From the NCBI GenBank assembly GCA_963766345.1, contig CAVXZL010000012.1:1-64000 (forward strand): a stretch of DNA of 64,000 bases. Direction: 5' to 3'. Positions 60,396 to 64,000 of this stretch are shown here, one piece after another. This stretch comes from DASVFB01 sp963766345. Its GTDB lineage: Bacteria > Actinomycetota > Thermoleophilia > Gaiellales > Gaiellaceae. A program made the position numbers and the translations under genes. Position 1 is the first letter of the stretch; the number at the start of each line of letters is the position of its first letter. The notes under the pieces were generated by a model that saw nothing but the letters and a program-made list of their open reading frames with translations, searched no databases and was not told the DNA's origin.

Positions 60396-61300
60396 AGCTC
60401 GGACTGATGACGGCTGCGTTCCCGGACCTCTCGCTCGAGGAGGTCGCCGCCTGGGCTGCCGGGAACGGCTTCGAGATGCTCGAGGTCGCGTGCTGGCCGT
60501 CAAGCGGCCGCGAGGCGCGGCGGTACGCGGGAGTCACGCACATCGACGTCGGCGCGCTCGACCCCGACGCCGTGCACGAGACGCTCGAGCAGCACGGGCT
60601 CGCGATCTCGTCGCTCGCCTACTACCCGAACAACCTCCATCCGGACGACGCACACCGCGAGCAGGTGAACGCGCACCTTCGCAAGGTGATCGACGCGGCT
60701 CAGGCGCTCGGCGTCGGCATCGTCGGCACGTTCGCCGGCAACGACAAAGACCGTCCGCTGCCCGAGAACCTCGACCGCTTCCGACGGATCTGGCCGGAAC
60801 TCGTCGCGTACGCGGGCGACCGCGACGTAAAGATCGCGATCGAGAACTGTCCGATGATCTTCAGCTACGACGAGTGGCCGGGCGGCACGAATCTGGCGTG
60901 GTCGCCGGCGATCTGGGACGAGATGTTCGCCGCGATCCCGGACGAGAACTTCGGGCTCAACCTCGACCCGTCGCACCTGGTGTGGCTGATGATCGACTAC
61001 GAGCGGGCGGTCTACGACTTCGCCGAGCGGATCTTCCACGCGCACGCGAAGGACCTCGAGGTGCGGCGCAACGGCCTCTACCGTCACGGCACGCTTTCGG
61101 GCGGGATCGGCTGGCAGGTGCCGCGCATCCCCGGGCTCGGCGAGGTCGACTGGCCGCGGTTCGTCGCTGCGCTGTACGCCGTCGGCTACGACCACGTTCT
61201 CTCCGTCGAGCACGAGGACCGGCGCTTCGAGGGAACGCAGGAGCTTGTCGAGCGCGGCTTCCTGATCGCGCGCAACACGCTCGCGCCGCTCCTCGTCTAG
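60392..61300 (+). CDS. Sugar phosphate isomerase/epimerase (TIM barrel)
   Basis: A 302-aa xylose-isomerase-like barrel: VKLGLMTAAFPDLSLEEVAA WAAGNGFEMLEVACWPSSG, then VGIVGTFAGNDKDRPLPENL, IAIENCPMIFSYDEWPGGTN, NFGLNLDPSHLVWLMIDYER and IFHAHAKDLEVRR. Glu, Asp and His metal ligands are in place (IENC, NLDPSHL, HAKD). GTG 60392 overlaps the stop of the dehydrogenase remnant (GTGA). It belongs functionally with the sugar genes around it, probably in inositol-like or keto-sugar epimerisation. Confidence 0.88.
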   Translation: MKLGLMTAAFPDLSLEEVAAWAAGNGFEMLEVACWPSSGREARRYAGVTHIDVGALDPDAVHETLEQHGLAISSLAYYPNNLHPDDAHREQVNAHLRKVIDAAQALGVGIVGTFAGNDKDRPLPENLDRFRRIWPELVAYAGDRDVKIAIENCPMIFSYDEWPGGTNLAWSPAIWDEMFAAIPDENFGLNLDPSHLVWLMIDYERAVYDFAERIFHAHAKDLEVRRNGLYRHGTLSGGIGWQVPRIPGLGEVDWPRFVAALYAVGYDHVLSVEHEDRRFEGTQELVERGFLIARNTLAPLLV

Positions 61301-61415
61301 TTCGGGACGAGGACGTACTTGTTGCCGGCTCGTGCACCGGAGCGCTCGTGTTGTCCAGACTGCCGGCACGTCGTGCGAACGAGATGCGAACACCTCAGCG
61401 GCTTCGCGTTTCAAT

Positions 61416-61480
61416 CGAAGCCCTCTGACGGACTCGAACCGTCGACCCCCTCCTTACCATCCTGGAACCGGGCGGGGACG
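61416..61480 (-). repeat. tRNA-like 3'-end repeat, copy 3
   Basis: On the minus strand the block matches 4297-4357 almost throughout. The T-arm (61427-61443, GACGG/TTCGAGT/CCGTC) and AGAGGGC (61420-61426) are perfect, as at 18272-18295. No 5' tRNA half is present. The plus strand gives the spurious peptide SDGLEPSTPSLPSW. Confidence 0.78.
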
Positions 61481-61789
61481 CGCGGGCACGGGCGGGTCAC
61501 CGCGGTCACGAAAGCCCCCTCACCACGCGGTTTGCTCCCGCACGCCGCTCGAGCTGGACATTCTGGGGACGGGTTCTGGGGACAGAATCGGCCGCCGCCG
61601 TGCCTCTCGAGGCAACGATTGCGTTCAGGCCGAGAGGCGTCAGAGTGCGGCGGCCAATAAGCCCGCAGCGAACCGCTCTTCCCGTTCGCGCACGGAATAA
61701 CGTGATGCGACGGGTCAAACGTTGACGCATCGTCGGAGAACGGCGGGAGGCTGCTGGGTCGTCCTCCACGAAGTCCCGGGTCAGCGGGA
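61481..61789. other. Intergenic region with iteron pair, no gene
   Basis: It contains TTCTGGGGAC twice with a 13-bp period (61561-61583), listed separately. No coding sequence with family support was found. Confidence 0.5.
61561..61583 (-). repeat. Iteron pair, copy 3
   Basis: TTCTGGGGAC at 61561-61570 and 61574-61583. On the minus strand it matches the 18369-18391 pair at 20 of 23 positions. It lies about 80 bp from the tRNA-like repeat, as does the 18-kb pair, but on its other side. Confidence 0.65.
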
Positions 61790-63091
61790 TCAATCCGAGA
61801 GTTCTGTGGCGAGGTGCGCGCCGGGTGCTTGCGGCTTGCGCCACCGGTGCCGAGCCGCGGGCACACTCTCCATCAGCGGCAACTGCTCCCGGGGGTGCGA
61901 CGCATACCAGCCGACGTAGCGGTTCGTCAGCGGCTGCGCAGTCAGCCCGTGCGCGAACACCGAAATGCCGATCGTGGCTACGACGGCGAGCAGCAGGGTG
62001 TGCTCGTGCGGAAGCGACGACTCGTCGATCAGGATCACGGCGAAGACGATCGTCGCGAGCCCCCGCGGGCCGAACCAACCCACGAACGCGACCGTGGGGC
62101 GGCGCGCACCGCTCCCGAGCAGCGCCAGCGCGACGGGAAGCATCCGAACGGCGGTCAGGCTGAGCACCGCGTAGACGAGGACCTCCCAGCCCAGGTCGTC
62201 GAGCGCCGGCCCGAGGATCGCGGCGCCGAAGACGATGAAGGTGACCGCGTTGAGCAGTTCGCCGCCCTCGTCGACGAGGTACGACACCTGTCCGCCGCTG
62301 TCGCGGCCGACGACCCCGAACAGAAACCCGCCCGTGAAGGCGGCGATGAAGATGCTGCCGCCGAGCCCGGTCGCGATTCCTGCCGCGAGGAGCGCCGTGG
62401 CCACCGTCAGGATCTGCAGCCAGTGCGGCTCCACGAGGGAACGGCGCGCCGCAACCCGGAGTGCGAGCGCTCCAAGCACGCCGGCCGCCGCGCCTGCGAC
62501 GAGGCCGTAGCCGATCTCCTCCAGCACGAGGTGCGCTGCTGCGTGTGCCGTCATCGTCCCCTCGTCCGCCTCGGCGAGGGCGAGCGCGATGAAGAAGAGC
62601 GGCACGCAGATTCCGTCGTTGAGGCCGCTCTCAACGTTGAGTCCTTGGCGGATCCGCGACGGGATCCGCTCGTCGGTCACGACCGCTTGGCCGAGCGCCG
62701 CGTCGGTGCAGGCGAGCATGATCGAGAGAACGAGCGCCTCGAGCAAACTGACGCCGGGTAGCACGCCGACGCCGACAAGCGTGCCGGCGGCGATCGTGAA
62801 CGGCAGGCCGATCCCGAGCAATCGAGCCGGTACGGCGAACTCGCTGCGCAGGGCGGGGAACGAGATCCGCGAAGCGTCGGCGAAGAGGACGAGCGTCAAC
62901 GTCGCCTCCGCGAGCAGCTTCACGGGCTCGCCGCCGATGCGCAGATCGATCAAGCCGAGCACCGGGCCCGCCAGCAGACCCGCGGACGTGAAGAAGATCG
63001 CCGGCGTGACGACCGACCGCTCCATGCGGCCAGACACGGCCGAGAACGCGAGCAGCAGGAACGCAACGGTCGCGACTACCCAGGTGCCCAG
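61790..63091 (-). CDS. Cation:proton antiporter (CPA1/NhaP-like)
   Basis: A protein of up to 433 aa with about 12 helices. The frame has a GTG at 63037, but the first helix (WVVATVAFLLLAFSAVSG) lies upstream. CTG 63091 in the same frame has a perfect GGAGGT site 6 nt before it and gives the full N-terminus. Motifs are LVLFADASRISFPALRSEFA, IMLACTDAALGQAVVTDERI PSRIRQGLNVESGLNDGICV (TDxA and ESGLND, the ion-binding Asp) and FVGWFGPRGLATIVFAVILI. It exchanges Na+ or K+ for H+ at the membrane. Confidence 0.9.
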   Translation of the reverse strand: MGTWVVATVAFLLLAFSAVSGRMERSVVTPAIFFTSAGLLAGPVLGLIDLRIGGEPVKLLAEATLTLVLFADASRISFPALRSEFAVPARLLGIGLPFTIAAGTLVGVGVLPGVSLLEALVLSIMLACTDAALGQAVVTDERIPSRIRQGLNVESGLNDGICVPLFFIALALAEADEGTMTAHAAAHLVLEEIGYGLVAGAAAGVLGALALRVAARRSLVEPHWLQILTVATALLAAGIATGLGGSIFIAAFTGGFLFGVVGRDSGGQVSYLVDEGGELLNAVTFIVFGAAILGPALDDLGWEVLVYAVLSLTAVRMLPVALALLGSGARRPTVAFVGWFGPRGLATIVFAVILIDESSLPHEHTLLLAVVATIGISVFAHGLTAQPLTNRYVGWYASHPREQLPLMESVPAARHRWRKPQAPGAHLATELSD

Positions 63092-63125
63092 CGCGTTACC
63101 TCCGTGTCAATCGACGGCGCAAGAA

Positions 63126-64000
63126 CTACTGGCGGGCCATTGCGACGCGGAGGCGCTCCTCGGGTGTGATGAGGTGGTCGGCGTCTTCTGCGTCCTCGCC
63201 GAGATCGATCTGCACCCAGTTGACCGTGCCGGTGAAGACGCTGCTTTCGCCTTCGTAGTCGTCGCTGACCGGGGACGCGGTGTCGCGTCCGACATCGGCC
63301 GTCTCGTCCGCGGAGAAGATCAGCGGCACCGTTGCATCGACCCGGCCTTCACCGGTCTTGTCGCCGTCGAGGTAGAGCGTGACCGTGCCGCCCTTGGCCG
63401 GGCCGCCGCCGTCGTAGGCGAACTCCATCCGGACCTGGTGCGTTCCGGGCGCGATCGTGGCGTCGGCCTCGATCTTGAAGCGCTGCAGGCCGAGCAGGTT
63501 GTAGCAGTAGGTCGGACGCCCGTCTTTCGCGTACAGGCTCCAGCCCGCGAAGGCGCCGCCCTGGGCGATGATCACGCCTTCTGCGCCCGCCTCGGGCACG
63601 ACGACTTCCGCCGTGACCGCGTGGGACTTGTTCTTGATGTTGAGGATGCTGTTCTCGCTGAGGCGTCCCATGCCGCCGAACAGCAGCTGTGAGTTTCCCT
63701 TCACGAGCTCCGGGCGGCCCGCGAGCTCGGCGTTGAAGCGCTCGATGCGCCGGTCGTCGAGCGGGAGCACGTTGTACTTGCGGGCCTCCTCGAGCCAGAG
63801 CTGTTGCAGCTCGGCCAGCTTCTGCGGCATCTCGGCGGCGAGATCGTGCGCCTGGCTCCAGTCCGTATTCGTGTCGTAGAGCTCCCAGACGTCGTCGGCG
63901 AACGGCGGCAACGGTTCCATCACCCACGGCACGCTGTGGTTGGTCACGGCGGTCCAGCCCTGGTGGTAGATGCCGCGGTTGCAGAACATCTCGAAGTACT
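63126..64000 (-). CDS. Arylsulfatase-like protein, C-terminal part (cut by window end)
   Basis: The last 291 codons of a sulfatase; the start lies beyond 64000. FEMFCNRGIYHQGWTAVTNH, then FADDVWELYDTNTDWSQAHD LAAEMPQKLAELQQLWLEEA and NVLPLDDRRIERFNAELAGR are typical of AtsA-type sulfatases after the catalytic domain. A jelly-roll-like C-terminal region (RFKIEADATIAPGTHQVRME) follows. The formylglycine-forming CxPSR motif would be upstream and is not visible, so activity cannot be judged. Confidence 0.85.
   Translation of the reverse strand, partial: YFEMFCNRGIYHQGWTAVTNHSVPWVMEPLPPFADDVWELYDTNTDWSQAHDLAAEMPQKLAELQQLWLEEARKYNVLPLDDRRIERFNAELAGRPELVKGNSQLLFGGMGRLSENSILNIKNKSHAVTAEVVVPEAGAEGVIIAQGGAFAGWSLYAKDGRPTYCYNLLGLQRFKIEADATIAPGTHQVRMEFAYDGGGPAKGGTVTLYLDGDKTGEGRVDATVPLIFSADETADVGRDTASPVSDDYEGESSVFTGTVNWVQIDLGEDAEDADHLITPEERLRVAMARQ

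Noticed and set aside
61400..61480. Protein reading SDGLEPSTPSLPSW (and similar strings at 4.3 and 18.3 kb)
   Set aside because: This peptide is the antisense reading of the tRNA-like repeat and has no ribosome-binding site or conserved domain.
1..64000. CRISPR arrays, rRNA genes, riboswitches, toxin-antitoxin or restriction systems
   Set aside because: No regularly spaced direct repeats, rRNA motifs or cas, toxin or methylase motifs were seen on either strand.

Overview
The window is high-GC DNA (roughly two-thirds G+C) with GTG/TTG starts, long runs of GTGA/ATGA-coupled genes and several near-leaderless promoters. Gene content (heliorhodopsin, a CarH-like B12 photoreceptor, FAS1 proteins, peptide and sugar ABC operons, MASE1 sensor kinase, cyclase-STAND regulator) fits a soil or freshwater actinobacterium, most likely of the Thermoleophilia (Gaiellales/Solirubrobacterales) type. 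That placement is inference. Many genes carry single frameshifts, so the assembly either has indel errors or the locus is decaying.

Layout. 1-4.4 kb: a putative light-responsive locus, with a CarH-like regulator facing an operon of two small membrane proteins, two FAS1 proteins and heliorhodopsin; on the regulator's side lie the remnants or frameshifted copies of an SDR gene, a rhodanese and a TauE/SafE exporter. 4.5-6.1 kb: cupredoxin, then mreB and uvrD debris. 6.2-9.9 kb: truncated haemoglobin, glutaredoxin-like protein, MMPL transporter, ArsR regulator and thioredoxin. 10.3-16.1 kb: a 1362-aa secreted subtilase, a membrane protein and a broken NERD gene. 16.1-17.9 kb: a compact three-gene MNIO (DUF692) RiPP-type cassette (candidate precursor, MNIO enzyme, partner) behind one promoter. 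18.0-21.1 kb: a truncated ybaK and a cyclase-STAND-TPR regulator flanked by inverted iteron pairs. 21.3-34.0 kb: oligopeptide ABC transporter, GntR regulator, hydantoinase/5-oxoprolinase A and B subunits, pyroglutamyl peptidase and a polysaccharide-deacetylase-fold hydrolase. A 35-bp element conserved at 33/35 positions lies at both the transporter promoter and the hyuA/pcp divergent promoter. 34.1-44.9 kb: multicopper oxidase remnant, secreted Asp-box protein, broken quinone oxidoreductase, quinol NO reductase, MASE1/PAS histidine kinase. 45.3-61.3 kb: a sugar locus with a GntR-solute-binding-protein fusion regulator, two GH63-like hydrolases, an ABC importer, isomerase/epimerase barrels, ROK kinase, mannose-6-phosphate isomerase and dehydrogenase. 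It would suit uptake and breakdown of a mannosyl- or glucosyl-glycerate-like solute. 61.4-64.0 kb: a repeat, a Na+/H+ antiporter and the 3' part of a sulfatase gene.

Three copies of a repeat resembling the 3' end of a tRNA (T-arm plus acceptor strand) occur at 4.3, 18.3 and 61.4 kb. Two sit exactly where a protein-coding gene (tauE/safE, ybaK) is cut off. Separate 13-bp iteron pairs occur at 18.4, 21.1 and 61.6 kb. No intact tRNA, rRNA, CRISPR array or transposase gene was found.
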